From NCBI GenBank assembly GCA_964552325.1, contig CAZKHA010000008.1:1-43315 (forward strand): a stretch of DNA of 43,315 nt. The letters run 5' to 3'. The stretch is from CAZKCK01 sp964552325. Its GTDB lineage: Bacteria; Bacteroidota; Bacteroidia; Bacteroidales; TTA-H9. Position numbers and translations under genes: made by a program. Below, in pieces: positions 23,724 through 32,117 of the stretch. Below the pieces are notes generated by a model, which was given only the letters and a program-made list of their open reading frames with translations, was not told the DNA's origin and did not search any database. Each line of letters begins with the position of its first letter. The first letter of the stretch is position 1.

Positions 23724-24776
23724 TTATCGCTTTTTAAAGGTATCGAAATTGGTGGTGATGGTAATGTAATTGGGTGAGCCAGCCAAGTGATCGGTACTTC
23801 TGGCATACGAGAAGTTGAATTTTGAAACTTGAAGTCCTACCCCCCATGAAAATCCTATGGTAGAGAGTTTTGACTCAACTTTCATTTCTTGTCTGCGTTT
23901 GTAATTGTAGCCCAAACGGATGCTTAAAGCTTTAAATGGCTGAAATTCAGCACCTATTACTACATGGCGCATGAATTTATCGGCGAAATCAGAAACATTG
24001 CTTTTCTCTTTTACTTCACCTGTTATTGGGTCTTTTTCAACAGTGTAGGGATCATCATACGTTAAATCCCATTTTTCGAGGTGGGTCAATAGCACCGAGA
24101 ATCGAAGAGGCATATGCTCTAAGCGTTTCGAAAGACCAATTCCAATTTCAAATGGAAGAGGCTCTCGATCGCCCGTTCTGTATTTTTGTAATTGCATACC
24201 TATGTTGCTTGCTATGAGCGATATAGTAAACCTTTTTGCGGGATTGTGATAGGTTGCTGCGGCATCTACAGCAATTCCAGATGCTGTGTAAGCATCGAAT
24301 GATGAATAGATTCCTTTAACAGAGGCGCCAATAGAAAACAGCGAATCGAGTGACCGTCCCCAGCCAATATTCAAGGCCATTTCGTTAGCGGCAAAGTTGC
24401 CCAAGGTGTTGCCGGCAGCATCAGAATAGTTAAACTGACCGTAATCAATAAATTGAAGCGTTCCAACGAAACTTCCTGCTTTCGAAAACGTTCGGCCATA
24501 AGAAGCAAACCCATAATTGATATCACTAAAATAATCTACAAAGCTTAAAGCCAGGTTGTTGTTCATTTCAGGTGTAATAAGTGATGGATTTGCATATGCC
24601 AAGGTAATATCATTGTCTTTAATAGCTAAATAATTACCACCAAGGGCTGCTACCCTTGCTGAACGGGTTACGTTCAGAAAGTCAAACGTACTATTGCCAC
24701 CATTTTGGCTATAAGTGTTGTTAATAAAAAACCCCGAAATCAGGAATGCACAGGCTAATCTTAAAATTGTTCGCAC
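23724..24776 (-). CDS. porQ: Type IX secretion system protein PorQ
   Basis: A 350-residue outer-membrane protein of the PorV/PorQ group. Signal peptide 1-23 (ending TYSQ). The N-terminal mature motif NSTFDFLNVTRSARVAALGGNYLAI with NDITLAYANPSLI is characteristic of PorQ. The remainder is a beta-barrel with strands such as LSIRLGYNYKRRQEM and FSWGVGLQVSKFNFSYARS, ending in a terminal strand. In Porphyromonas gingivalis PorQ works with PorU, PorV and PorZ in the attachment complex that processes T9SS cargo. That fits the three T9SS cargo genes in this window. Likely cotranscribed with the downstream LEA-like lipoprotein. Confidence 0.85.
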   Translation of the reverse strand: MRTILRLACAFLISGFFINNTYSQNGGNSTFDFLNVTRSARVAALGGNYLAIKDNDITLAYANPSLITPEMNNNLALSFVDYFSDINYGFASYGRTFSKAGSFVGTLQFIDYGQFNYSDAAGNTLGNFAANEMALNIGWGRSLDSLFSIGASVKGIYSSFDAYTASGIAVDAAATYHNPAKRFTISLIASNIGMQLQKYRTGDREPLPFEIGIGLSKRLEHMPLRFSVLLTHLEKWDLTYDDPYTVEKDPITGEVKEKSNVSDFADKFMRHVVIGAEFQPFKALSIRLGYNYKRRQEMKVESKLSTIGFSWGVGLQVSKFNFSYARSTDHLAGSPNYITITTNFDTFKKR

Positions 24777-24890
24777 AGCGTTGGTTTAATTAGTTAATTG
24801 GGTTGGTAAAAGTAGGCAAATGCCACCAAATAGTAACCCGAATGATAGGATAACGGCTCAAGCAATCAATTATTATCCCAATAGAATGGG

Positions 24891-24898
24891 TATTTTTG
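24891..24898 (+). promoter_or_regulatory. -7 box for rlmD
   Basis: TATTTTTG fits TAnnTTTG, 22 bases before the ATG at 24920. No convincing -33 box. Confidence 0.45.
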
Positions 24899-24919
24899 CA
24901 GCCAAATAATTAATGATTT

Positions 24920-26338
24920 ATGCGGAGAAAAGAACTTCCTTTGCTCGAAAAAGTAGAAATAACCGATGCTGGAACGGAGGGCAATGCCGTGGGTAGGGTA
25001 CATGACATAGTGGTTTTTGTGCCCTATGTTGTGCCAGGCGATGTAGTTGATGTAAAGGTGTTTAATCGGAAGAAGACCTTTATGGAAGGGCGTGCAGTAC
25101 ATTTGCATAAGGCCTCAGAAAAACGCACGGAGGCCCGCTGCAGCCATTTTGGTTTATGCGGCGGTTGTAAATGGCAAAACATGCAGTACCACGCACAGTT
25201 AGAATTCAAGCAAAAGCAAGTTTACGATGCTATGAGCCGTATAGGTAAGTTTCAAGTGCCCGAAATACAACCTATTATACCTTCTGAAAATGTATTCCAT
25301 TACCGAAATAAACTGGAGTTTACTTTTTGCAACAAACGGTGGCTTATGAATGGGGAGAATACAGGTGACGAACCCATTCAAATGAATGGGCTGGGCTTTC
25401 ACTTGCCAGGACGTTTCGATAGGGTACTTGATATAGACACCTGTTATTTGCAACCAGAACCTTCCAATGCCATTCGATTGGCCGTACGTGACTTTACCTT
25501 GCAAAATGCCTGGACTTACCAAGATATGCGCAACCACAAAGGTTTGTTGCGAAATTTGCTCATCCGAAATTCAACTACTGGAGAGGTAATGGTTATTGTG
25601 GTTTTTGGGGAGGATGACGAATCATCCCGATTATTGTTAATGAATTTTTTGAAGGATCGTTTTCCTGCGATAACTTCGCTGCATTACGTTATTAACACCA
25701 AGCCAAACGATTCTATTTCTGATCTCGACGTCCAAACATTTGCTGGACAGGCTTATATAACAGAGGTCATGGAAGACTTAAGCTTTCGGATTGGCCCAAA
25801 ATCTTTTTTTCAAACCAATTCACATCAGGCTTTGGCGCTGTATCGGCTTACAAGAGCGTTTGCACAATTAAAACCTTCCGATGTTGTGTACGATTTATAT
25901 ACTGGAACCGGCACTATTGCCAACTTTGTGGCACGTAACTGTAGTAAAGTTGTTGGTATTGAGTATGTAGAAGCGGCTGTTGCAGATGCCCGAATAAATT
26001 CGGAGCAGAACCAAATTCAAAACACGGTATTTTTTGCTGGAGATATGGCCAAGGTTTTAACAGCCAATTTTATCGCAGAACAAGGCAGGCCTGATGTAAT
26101 TATTACGGATCCACCGCGTGCCGGAATGCATCCAAAAGTGATTGAACAAATTCTGGAGGCTATGCCAACTCGTATTGTTTATGTGAGTTGCAACCCAGCA
26201 ACCCAAGCCCGAGATTTGACGCTACTTGCCGAAAAATATTCCATCGACCGTTTGCAGCCCGTTGACATGTTTCCACATACCTCACATGTTGAAAATATTG
26301 CCTTACTAAACCTTATACCTCTTGAATCCGCTGTTTGA
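24920..26338 (+). CDS. rlmD: 23S rRNA (uracil-C5)-methyltransferase, RlmD/TrmA family
   Basis: SAM-dependent 5-methyluridine methyltransferase acting on 23S rRNA (U1939-type site) or a related RNA. Residues 1-65 are a TRAM domain. Iron-sulfur cysteines are Cys74, Cys80 and Cys83 (CSHFGLCGGC) and probably Cys175. The C-terminal Rossmann domain has FFQTNSHQA, VYDLYTGTGTIANFVA (SAM binding), DPPRAGMHP, and YVSCNPAT with the catalytic nucleophile Cys424. Length (472) is normal. Which of RlmD, RlmCD or TrmA activity it has cannot be decided by motif alone. Its last 26 bases overlap the 3' end of aroK on the other strand. Confidence 0.9.
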   Translation: MRRKELPLLEKVEITDAGTEGNAVGRVHDIVVFVPYVVPGDVVDVKVFNRKKTFMEGRAVHLHKASEKRTEARCSHFGLCGGCKWQNMQYHAQLEFKQKQVYDAMSRIGKFQVPEIQPIIPSENVFHYRNKLEFTFCNKRWLMNGENTGDEPIQMNGLGFHLPGRFDRVLDIDTCYLQPEPSNAIRLAVRDFTLQNAWTYQDMRNHKGLLRNLLIRNSTTGEVMVIVVFGEDDESSRLLLMNFLKDRFPAITSLHYVINTKPNDSISDLDVQTFAGQAYITEVMEDLSFRIGPKSFFQTNSHQALALYRLTRAFAQLKPSDVVYDLYTGTGTIANFVARNCSKVVGIEYVEAAVADARINSEQNQIQNTVFFAGDMAKVLTANFIAEQGRPDVIITDPPRAGMHPKVIEQILEAMPTRIVYVSCNPATQARDLTLLAEKYSIDRLQPVDMFPHTSHVENIALLNLIPLESAV

Positions 26339-26828
26339 GAATGCTAACTAGGTATCCGAAATCGGTGCGGTTTGCGTCAACAATATAAGTTGCTTGTTGG
26401 TAAAAGGGCTCTCGTAATTTTAAATGTGCAGCAATGCTGTTTTTAAATTCATGGGGTTCAAAATCCTTTACCAAGGGCCTGGGTTTGCGCGAGTTTTTTA
26501 GCCTATGTACCAGTACTTCAGGACTTAACTTCAGGTAAACCGAAATACCGTGTTGGTTTATCAAACTAATGTTGTTGAAAAAGCATGCTGTGCCCCCACC
26601 CGTTGATATTATATGGTTGTTAAGTTTAAAGGTTTCTATAAGTGCTTCATTTTCAATTTTTCTAAACTTGTCCTCTCCATATTTCTGAAAAAAATCCTTG
26701 ATGCTCAACCGATACTTTTCTTCAATATAGACATCAAGATCCAGAAAATGAAAACCAAGGCCATTGGCAAGCCTTGGCCCGATGGTAGTTTTTCCAGAAC
26801 CCATATATCCAACCAGATAGATAAGCAT
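26313..26828 (-). CDS. aroK: Shikimate kinase
   Basis: Phosphorylates shikimate in the pathway to chorismate and aromatic amino acids; cytoplasmic. The P-loop GYMGSGKTT is at residues 7-15, shikimate-binding LDLDVYIEEK near 31-40, IISTGGGTACF near 76, and RKPRPLVK in the lid near 113. At 171 residues it is full length. It converges with rlmD and overlaps it by 26 bases, leaving no space for a separate terminator. Confidence 0.94.
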   Translation of the reverse strand: MLIYLVGYMGSGKTTIGPRLANGLGFHFLDLDVYIEEKYRLSIKDFFQKYGEDKFRKIENEALIETFKLNNHIISTGGGTACFFNNISLINQHGISVYLKLSPEVLVHRLKNSRKPRPLVKDFEPHEFKNSIAAHLKLREPFYQQATYIVDANRTDFGYLVSILKQRIQEV

Positions 26829-26861
26829 TTTTTAGGGTTTAATACGTGACTTTTCTGTCTT

Positions 26862-26869
26862 CAAAATTA
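26862..26869 (-). promoter_or_regulatory. -7 box for aroK
   Basis: TAATTTTG on the minus strand fits TAnnTTTG, 34 bases before the start codon; divergent from the DUF1573 operon promoter at 26911. Confidence 0.4.
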
Positions 26870-26910
26870 CAACTTGCTGTGGGAGTATAGCAAAATCCCC
26901 TAAAAAAAAC

Positions 26911-26918
26911 TATTTTTG
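26911..26918 (+). promoter_or_regulatory. -7 box for the DUF1573-yajC-ybbR-coaE operon
   Basis: TATTTTTG fits TAnnTTTG, 20 bases before the ATG at 26938. Confidence 0.45.
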
Positions 26919-26937
26919 CACTTCAATTTTTGTTGTC

Positions 26938-27387
26938 ATGAAGAAGTTACTGTTAATTGTTATCCCAATAGCCGTCTTATTTTTGTCGTGTAACAATGGT
27001 TCCAAAGATCTTGGGGGCAGTATTGTCTCAAACCCAGCATCTGCTGATGGAACTTCTGGCTCAATGCCTGTAATTCAGTTTAATGAAGATGTTCATGATT
27101 TTGGTAGGATAATTTCTGGTGAAAAGGTTACCTATAATTTTAAGTTTAAGAACACTGGCAATGCCGATTTGTTGATTGCCAAGGTGAGCACAAGCTGTGG
27201 TTGTACAGTTCCTGAATATCCAACTACTCCTATTGCCCCTGGCAAAGATGGATTTATAACGGTAAGCTTCGATAGCGAGAATAGAAAAGGTTTTCAACAT
27301 AAAACCGTAACTGTGCTTTCAAACACAAACCCAAATTCAACGGTATTGCAGATAAAAGCAACCGTTTTTCAGCCCGAACAGAATTAA
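26938..27387 (+). CDS. DUF1573 lipoprotein
   Basis: A 149-residue lipoprotein with signal sequence and lipid-attachment Cys18 (FLSC). From residue 46 it is a DUF1573 Ig-like domain: IQFNEDVHDFGRIISGEKV, YNFKFKNTGNADLLIAKVSTSCGCTVPEYP, and APGKDGFITVSFDS. The paired cysteines in SCGC are characteristic. Function in Bacteroidetes is unknown. It heads an operon with yajC (15 bases downstream), a YbbR-like gene and coaE, an order that I recognise as common in the phylum. Confidence 0.9.
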   Translation: MKKLLLIVIPIAVLFLSCNNGSKDLGGSIVSNPASADGTSGSMPVIQFNEDVHDFGRIISGEKVTYNFKFKNTGNADLLIAKVSTSCGCTVPEYPTTPIAPGKDGFITVSFDSENRKGFQHKTVTVLSNTNPNSTVLQIKATVFQPEQN

Positions 27388-27402
27388 TTTAAATAACTAA
27401 AA

Positions 27403-27729
27403 ATGAATACTTTATTATCAATCCTCCTTGTAGCTCCACAACCTGGCCAATCTGGTGGAAGTGGATTTATGTCCTTAATGCCCTTGTTGTTAATCATCGT
27501 GGTGTTCTACTTTTTCTTTATACGACCACAAATGAAGAAATCAAAAGATGAGCGGAAGTTCCGTGAAACACTTCAAAAAGGCGATAAAATTGTAACAGCT
27601 GGCGGTATTCATGGCAAAATTGTTGATGTTCAAGAATCTACAGTAATTATTGAAGTAGAAGGCCAAAACCGCTTAAAGGTTGAAAAATCGGCTATCGCAA
27701 TGACAACCGTCAACAAGGATACCAAATAA
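27403..27729 (+). CDS. yajC: Preprotein translocase subunit YajC
   Basis: A 108-residue accessory subunit of the SecDF-YajC complex at the inner membrane. One transmembrane helix (about 21-43, MSLMPLLLIIVVFYFFFIRPQ) is followed by the signature QMKKSKDERKFRETLQKGDKIVTAGGIHGKI and a small beta domain (VIIEVEGQNRLKVEKSAI). Length and motif are typical. Second gene of the DUF1573 operon. Confidence 0.95.
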   Translation: MNTLLSILLVAPQPGQSGGSGFMSLMPLLLIIVVFYFFFIRPQMKKSKDERKFRETLQKGDKIVTAGGIHGKIVDVQESTVIIEVEGQNRLKVEKSAIAMTTVNKDTK

Positions 27730-27753
27730 GACTTCATCTCTTACTTCTTACAC

Positions 27754-28755
27754 ATGAAAGCCAGTTCCCGGATTTCTGTTTTCCAAAGGTTTTTCCTTCG
27801 TGACAAACAATTCAGGAACAGGCTTTATGTTTTTATGCTGTGCGTATTGTTTTCTTCTCTTTTTTGGCTAATTGTCCAGTTTTCAAAAGATTACGAGGAA
27901 ACTATAAACGTCCCCATTGTGTTTACACACCCGCCAAATGGCAAGGTGCTTTCTTCGGTTAGCGACACAAGCCTTATTGTACGCTTGAGTGTTAAAGGCC
28001 TAAAAATATTTACGCTGCGCTACCTAGAGCCACCGGAACGTTTTGTTGTTGATATGCAAAATGTTAAGTTGAAGAAAGTTCGAAATAATGCGTATGCGGG
28101 GCTTCTACTAACCACGCAACTATCTCAACTTTTAACTGATCAATCAAGCGTTAAGGGTAAAATTATTAGTATTGATCCCGATACAATTTATCTGGAGTTT
28201 GAAAAGATAAAAACAAAACGTTTGGCAATAAAGCCACTGTTTAAGTATGAGTTAGCAAATCAGGTTATGCTGTACGATTCGATAGTTTGTATGCCTGATA
28301 GCGTTGACGTTAAAGGCCCCGCAGCTATTCTTGATACCCTTAAATACATAAGCACCACCACAGTTGATGCTGGAATAGTATCGGAAAACAAGCAATTAGT
28401 TGCTGAACTGGTTCATCCTGTAAAGTATATCCCGTTGCAATTTAGCCATAGCTATACCACAATAAGTATTTTGGCCGAGAAGTTTACCGAGGCCAATGTC
28501 GAAATTCCCATTGTTACAGATTCCATAGGGAAATGCAAACTGAAAACTTTTCCCGAAAAAAGCATCGTTACGGTTCGGGTACCACTCAAAGAGTTTAAAA
28601 ACTTGGATCCGCTCAAATTTAGGTTGACGGTTTCGTGCCTCGAAGCCTCTACAACTACCGGAAATAAGCTTCGTGTAAAAGCAGCGTTTATGCCAAGGCA
28701 TACGCGCTTGATACGAATTGAACCCAACGAGGTAGAATTTCTTATAATGGATTAA
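27754..28755 (+). CDS. YbbR-domain (CdaR-like) membrane-anchored protein
   Basis: A 333-residue protein with an N-terminal transmembrane helix (about 25-43, FMLCVLFSSLFWLIVQF) and extracytoplasmic YbbR-like repeats. The N-terminal pattern matches Bacteroidetes YbbR proteins placed between yajC and coaE. Repeats appear around residues 50-140 (INVPIVFTHPPNG), 145-235 (RLAIKPLFKYELAN, VDVKGPAAILDTLKYI) and 240-330. In Firmicutes the related CdaR regulates the diadenylate cyclase CdaA; no such gene is present here, so that link is not claimed. The next gene begins 1 base after its stop. Confidence 0.82.
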   Translation: MKASSRISVFQRFFLRDKQFRNRLYVFMLCVLFSSLFWLIVQFSKDYEETINVPIVFTHPPNGKVLSSVSDTSLIVRLSVKGLKIFTLRYLEPPERFVVDMQNVKLKKVRNNAYAGLLLTTQLSQLLTDQSSVKGKIISIDPDTIYLEFEKIKTKRLAIKPLFKYELANQVMLYDSIVCMPDSVDVKGPAAILDTLKYISTTTVDAGIVSENKQLVAELVHPVKYIPLQFSHSYTTISILAEKFTEANVEIPIVTDSIGKCKLKTFPEKSIVTVRVPLKEFKNLDPLKFRLTVSCLEASTTTGNKLRVKAAFMPRHTRLIRIEPNEVEFLIMD

Positions 28756-28756
28756 C

Positions 28757-29356
28757 ATGTTAAAAGTTGGGCTTACGGGCAATATAGGCAGTGGCAAAAG
28801 TACGGTTGCCGAGCTATTCAAAACGCTTGGGATTCCTGTTTTTCATGCTGATAACGAGGCAAAGCTTGTTTTAGATGAGCCAGCGATTATCTTTCAATTG
28901 CTTGAAAGATTGGGCAACCATATTGTTGACAGCGCCTCGAAGAAGATAGATAGAAAGGTGTTGGCCGGAATTATATTTAACGATCAAAAATCATTGGATT
29001 TTGTTAATGCATTGATACATTCTAACGTACGCGAAAGGTGGATGACTTGGGTTGAAGCTCAACAATCCCAATATGTTATCGAAGAGGCTGCAATATTGTT
29101 TGAGTCGGGGCACCATAAGGCATTCGACAAAATTGTACTGGTAACCGCACCCCAAGAACTACGAATAAAACGTGTGATGGACCGTGATAATATTGAGCGT
29201 GAAAAAGTATTGGAAAGGATTAAAAATCAATGGCCTGAACAAGAAAAACTTGCCCTTTCCGATTATATTATCAAGAATGATGGCATAATAGAACTATTGC
29301 CACAGGTTAAAACCGTGCACGAATCACTCTTGAAAACAGCTAACAATAATAAGTAA
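28757..29356 (+). CDS. coaE: Dephospho-CoA kinase
   Basis: Final step of coenzyme A synthesis: phosphorylates the 3' hydroxyl of dephospho-CoA. The P-loop GLTGNIGSGKST is at residues 5-16, followed by FHADNEAKLVLDEP (substrate Asp), EEAAILFESGHHKAFD and VTAPQELRIKRVMDRD. At 199 residues it is full length. Last gene of the operon; it converges with the metallopeptidase-like gene, with 36 bases between. Confidence 0.95.
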   Translation: MLKVGLTGNIGSGKSTVAELFKTLGIPVFHADNEAKLVLDEPAIIFQLLERLGNHIVDSASKKIDRKVLAGIIFNDQKSLDFVNALIHSNVRERWMTWVEAQQSQYVIEEAAILFESGHHKAFDKIVLVTAPQELRIKRVMDRDNIEREKVLERIKNQWPEQEKLALSDYIIKNDGIIELLPQVKTVHESLLKTANNNK

Positions 29357-29392
29357 AGCCCTTGTTCGGTATCTTACAACCTTTTTCTTGGC

Positions 29393-31264
29393 TTAATACA
29401 AGGAATACATTACCAACAATGCAATTGCCAAAAAAGTACCAAGGCTAAACCAGCGTTTTTTGCCCTTTTTGCGGTTTATAAAGAACGTAATGCCCAGAAC
29501 AAGTAGCACGAACAATCCAAAATACAAGATGGTTTTCTTAGTTAAAATAACAACGGCTAATCCAATAAGCACGCTAACGATTATTTTTCCAAAAAGGTAA
29601 ACATAACTTATTGGTTTTAAGTGGTATTTGCTAAGCTTAGCAATTGTAAAGAGGGAAAGGGCTAAAAAGGCAAACCATATTAAACTTGTTTTAAGCAATT
29701 GCCAGACACCGGCTAGAATCAGGCCTTGAAAGGAAGGTGAATAAAGGTGTTTGGTGAAATACTCTTTGTCGAAGGTTGCTGCAGTAAGCGTTCCCTTGGT
29801 TTCTGTGCTTATTCCTTCAATTAGGTTAACATCACTTAGTGCTTTGAATCCACCCGATTTGTTCCTCCAACTTATGATAGCTCCAGCTTCTTCGGGTTTA
29901 ATCCCTTTAAAGCTCATAAAATCAACTGAATCGGCCGTGTTGAGATTAATTGAATAAACCGAAACGGTTGGGCCGAATTGTGCCATGGGCCAAGGGTAGT
30001 GTTTTGCATCTTTGTTTAAGATCCAAATCTCGGGAAGTGGCGGCTCCAGTAAAAAATCTCTTCCCGATGCTTCGGCCCATAATTTTAGAACCTTATCTTT
30101 TTCTTCTGGAAATTTGGCGCAATATCCTTCAATAAACTGAACGATTGGAGCTTTTGAAGGGTTATCCATACGCACGTATTCATTTAATACTAAAAACACT
30201 TTAAGGTAAAAATTGCGCAACGGGATAACCTCTTTGTGTATCAACGAGTCGGTTTGAAACCCTGCCTTTAAAAAGGGTGCATACATTATATTTGGGTAAT
30301 AAAGTTTTTTTATGTCTTTATTCCGTGACAAACGTGTGAAAAAGGCAGAAATAACACCTTCAGTAGCCGCAGCTTGAGAGGGCGTGCGAGGTTGCAGGCG
30401 GGGTTCGGGCCAGCAAGCTGAGTTACGGTACAAAATATACTTCCATGGATTTTTGATATCTGCCATGCGAGTGTTATAAATAACTAAGCGTGAATCTACA
30501 AACGAATGCCTTTTCATGTTTTCGAGACGTTGGAACCACATGGGCATGGTTAGCTGATAATAACCTTGCCTCAACGGCCAGGTGTTGTCACGAGTATAGC
30601 CATAAAGCTTTTTGGGCATGCTTATATTGATATCTCGAATATCTTGTTCAATTGTTTTTTTGATTCGTCCATCGGGTTCTACATCCACTGCAACATTCTC
30701 AAAATGTTCGCTGAAGCCTTCTGAAAAAGCTGTAAAATAGTCAGTTGTGGTACAAAAATAATGAACGGAAGAGGCAAAACCATCGCCTTCGCCACTTAAA
30801 TGCTTTAGCATCAGATGGCCTAATTCGTGAGGGTAAATTTGGGTATATGATGAAACCGTGGCAGGGTTGGCATCTAAAACGCTTTTATTCAAATCAATAT
30901 AACCTACATTAGGTTTTGCAACTGTTTGGCCTTGCGCATTCAGCAGTGTAAACCCAAATTTGCCAAAGCCACCCACATTTTCTGTAAAAGCAAGGTAAAC
31001 TGGCTCAGGTTCTTTGATTTTGCCCGTATTAACCAAATAGTTTTGAATCATGCCGTATAGATACGTCGATTCGGCCATAAAACCACGGGCAAATTTATTC
31101 TTGGCCCTAAAAAAAACCTCATCTTTCTCGGTCATTTCCCTAAATATAGGGTTTCCATCACTGCTTTCGCCTGCTGGAACCATGAAAACAGCTTGATACG
31201 ATTGCGCTGTAATTACACTAAAACATATCAGTGTTAATAAAGCTAATAGGACTAATTTCTTCAT
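29393..31264 (-). CDS. Putative metallopeptidase with ComEA-like HhH and C-terminal membrane helices
   Basis: A 623-residue protein that I cannot assign to a named family. Signal peptide 1-20 (ending ITAQ). A zinc-peptidase motif HELGH is at 146-150, in QIYPHELGHLMLKH, followed by TAFSEGFSEHFE, where Glu182, Glu186 or Glu189 could be the third ligand of a gluzincin. Residues 438-488 form a helix-hairpin-helix like that of ComEA (YSINLNTADSVDFMSFKGI ... IISWRNKSGGFKALSDVNLI). Four hydrophobic helices close the protein (about 517-543, 553-575, 578-597, 606-622) with basic connectors. The peptidase and HhH would be outside the cytoplasm and the C-terminus in the inner membrane. Single gene; the combination is unusual. 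Confidence 0.7.
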   Translation of the reverse strand: MKKLVLLALLTLICFSVITAQSYQAVFMVPAGESSDGNPIFREMTEKDEVFFRAKNKFARGFMAESTYLYGMIQNYLVNTGKIKEPEPVYLAFTENVGGFGKFGFTLLNAQGQTVAKPNVGYIDLNKSVLDANPATVSSYTQIYPHELGHLMLKHLSGEGDGFASSVHYFCTTTDYFTAFSEGFSEHFENVAVDVEPDGRIKKTIEQDIRDINISMPKKLYGYTRDNTWPLRQGYYQLTMPMWFQRLENMKRHSFVDSRLVIYNTRMADIKNPWKYILYRNSACWPEPRLQPRTPSQAAATEGVISAFFTRLSRNKDIKKLYYPNIMYAPFLKAGFQTDSLIHKEVIPLRNFYLKVFLVLNEYVRMDNPSKAPIVQFIEGYCAKFPEEKDKVLKLWAEASGRDFLLEPPLPEIWILNKDAKHYPWPMAQFGPTVSVYSINLNTADSVDFMSFKGIKPEEAGAIISWRNKSGGFKALSDVNLIEGISTETKGTLTAATFDKEYFTKHLYSPSFQGLILAGVWQLLKTSLIWFAFLALSLFTIAKLSKYHLKPISYVYLFGKIIVSVLIGLAVVILTKKTILYFGLFVLLVLGITFFINRKKGKKRWFSLGTFLAIALLVMYSLY

Positions 31265-31651
31265 ACAATCAGTAAGTTATAAATTTCTGTTTGCCCAAGT
31301 TTTAGGGCTGCAATTTTACTGAATATTCTGGCATGATGTACTATTCTATCCTTGGTTTGTACAACGGTTTACCTTTTCTATCCAAAAAAGTTGCACCCAA
31401 TTGGGGACCCCGATCAGCTTTTCGAAGCCATTTTTTATTTCATTGAATTTCATAAGTGTCTGTAATATAATGATGAAGCTATGTTGCTGCTTGGAGGTTT
31501 TGTTCTATCATTGGTTTGGTTTTAAACATTTTTTGGGCATGATTTTTTATAACCCAAAATTTTAGTACCCAACTTTTAGTTTTTGAAGAGATGGCTCAAA
31601 AGGAATCATTGTATTGATTGTTTGCTTATTTTTGCACAAAACCTAGCTAAT
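31265..31651. other. Intergenic region, 387 bases
   Basis: Separates divergent genes. Apart from the -7 box at 31627 nothing could be supported: no RNA, no hairpin of note and no short gene with a signal sequence. Confidence 0.4.
31627..31634 (+). promoter_or_regulatory. -7 box for the TerB-like gene
   Basis: TATTTTTG fits TAnnTTTG, 18 bases before the ATG at 31652; it overlaps a longer in-frame N-terminus, arguing for the downstream start. Confidence 0.45.
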
Positions 31652-32044
31652 ATGGATTATCAAGAGTTTTTTATTGAAATGGGTAGGTTGCTTTATGCAA
31701 CGGCCATGGCTGATGGGAAAGTTCAAAATGATGAACTAGGGAAAATCCAACAGATTGTAAATGACCAGCTTACTGAAATGGTTGATAGCTGTGATGCCTT
31801 CGGAACCTCAGATGCTTTTTATTTGGAGTTTGAATTTGAAAGGTTAAATGATTTTGAAGCCCGCATACGCGATGCTTTTGATTCTTTTATCACCTATTCG
31901 ATCGAAAACAAAGCCGATTTTACACCCGAGATAAAAAAGCTTGTGATGGTATCCTGCGAAAAGGTTGCCAATGCCTTTAACGGTATAGAAGATAACGAAC
32001 AGGTGCTATTGAATAAACTTCGCAGGCACTTAGATTCGTTGTAA
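31652..32044 (+). CDS. TerB-like helical protein
   Basis: A 130-residue soluble, all-helical protein. The segment MGRLLYATAMADGKVQNDELGKIQQIV matches the TerB/DjlA-N type domain, in which acidic residues after ADGKV bind metal; the second half (EIKKLVMVSCEKVANAFNGI) gives the matching helices. TerB-like domains occur in tellurite-resistance proteins and many unrelated contexts, so no tellurite role is claimed. A longer reading frame from 31583 exists, but its extra 23 residues overlap the promoter. It converges with rluD. Confidence 0.68.
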   Translation: MDYQEFFIEMGRLLYATAMADGKVQNDELGKIQQIVNDQLTEMVDSCDAFGTSDAFYLEFEFERLNDFEARIRDAFDSFITYSIENKADFTPEIKKLVMVSCEKVANAFNGIEDNEQVLLNKLRRHLDSL

Positions 32045-32117
32045 CCCTGTTAAAGCTATTGTAAACCAGCCTGTTTTTGTTTGATGTTGCTTTAAAAGCA
32101 ACCCTTACAAACGTTTC

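Noticed and set aside
32086..32102. Hairpin GTTGCT/AGCAAC between the TerB-like gene and rluD as a terminator
   Set aside because: Only 6 bp with no T-run on either strand.
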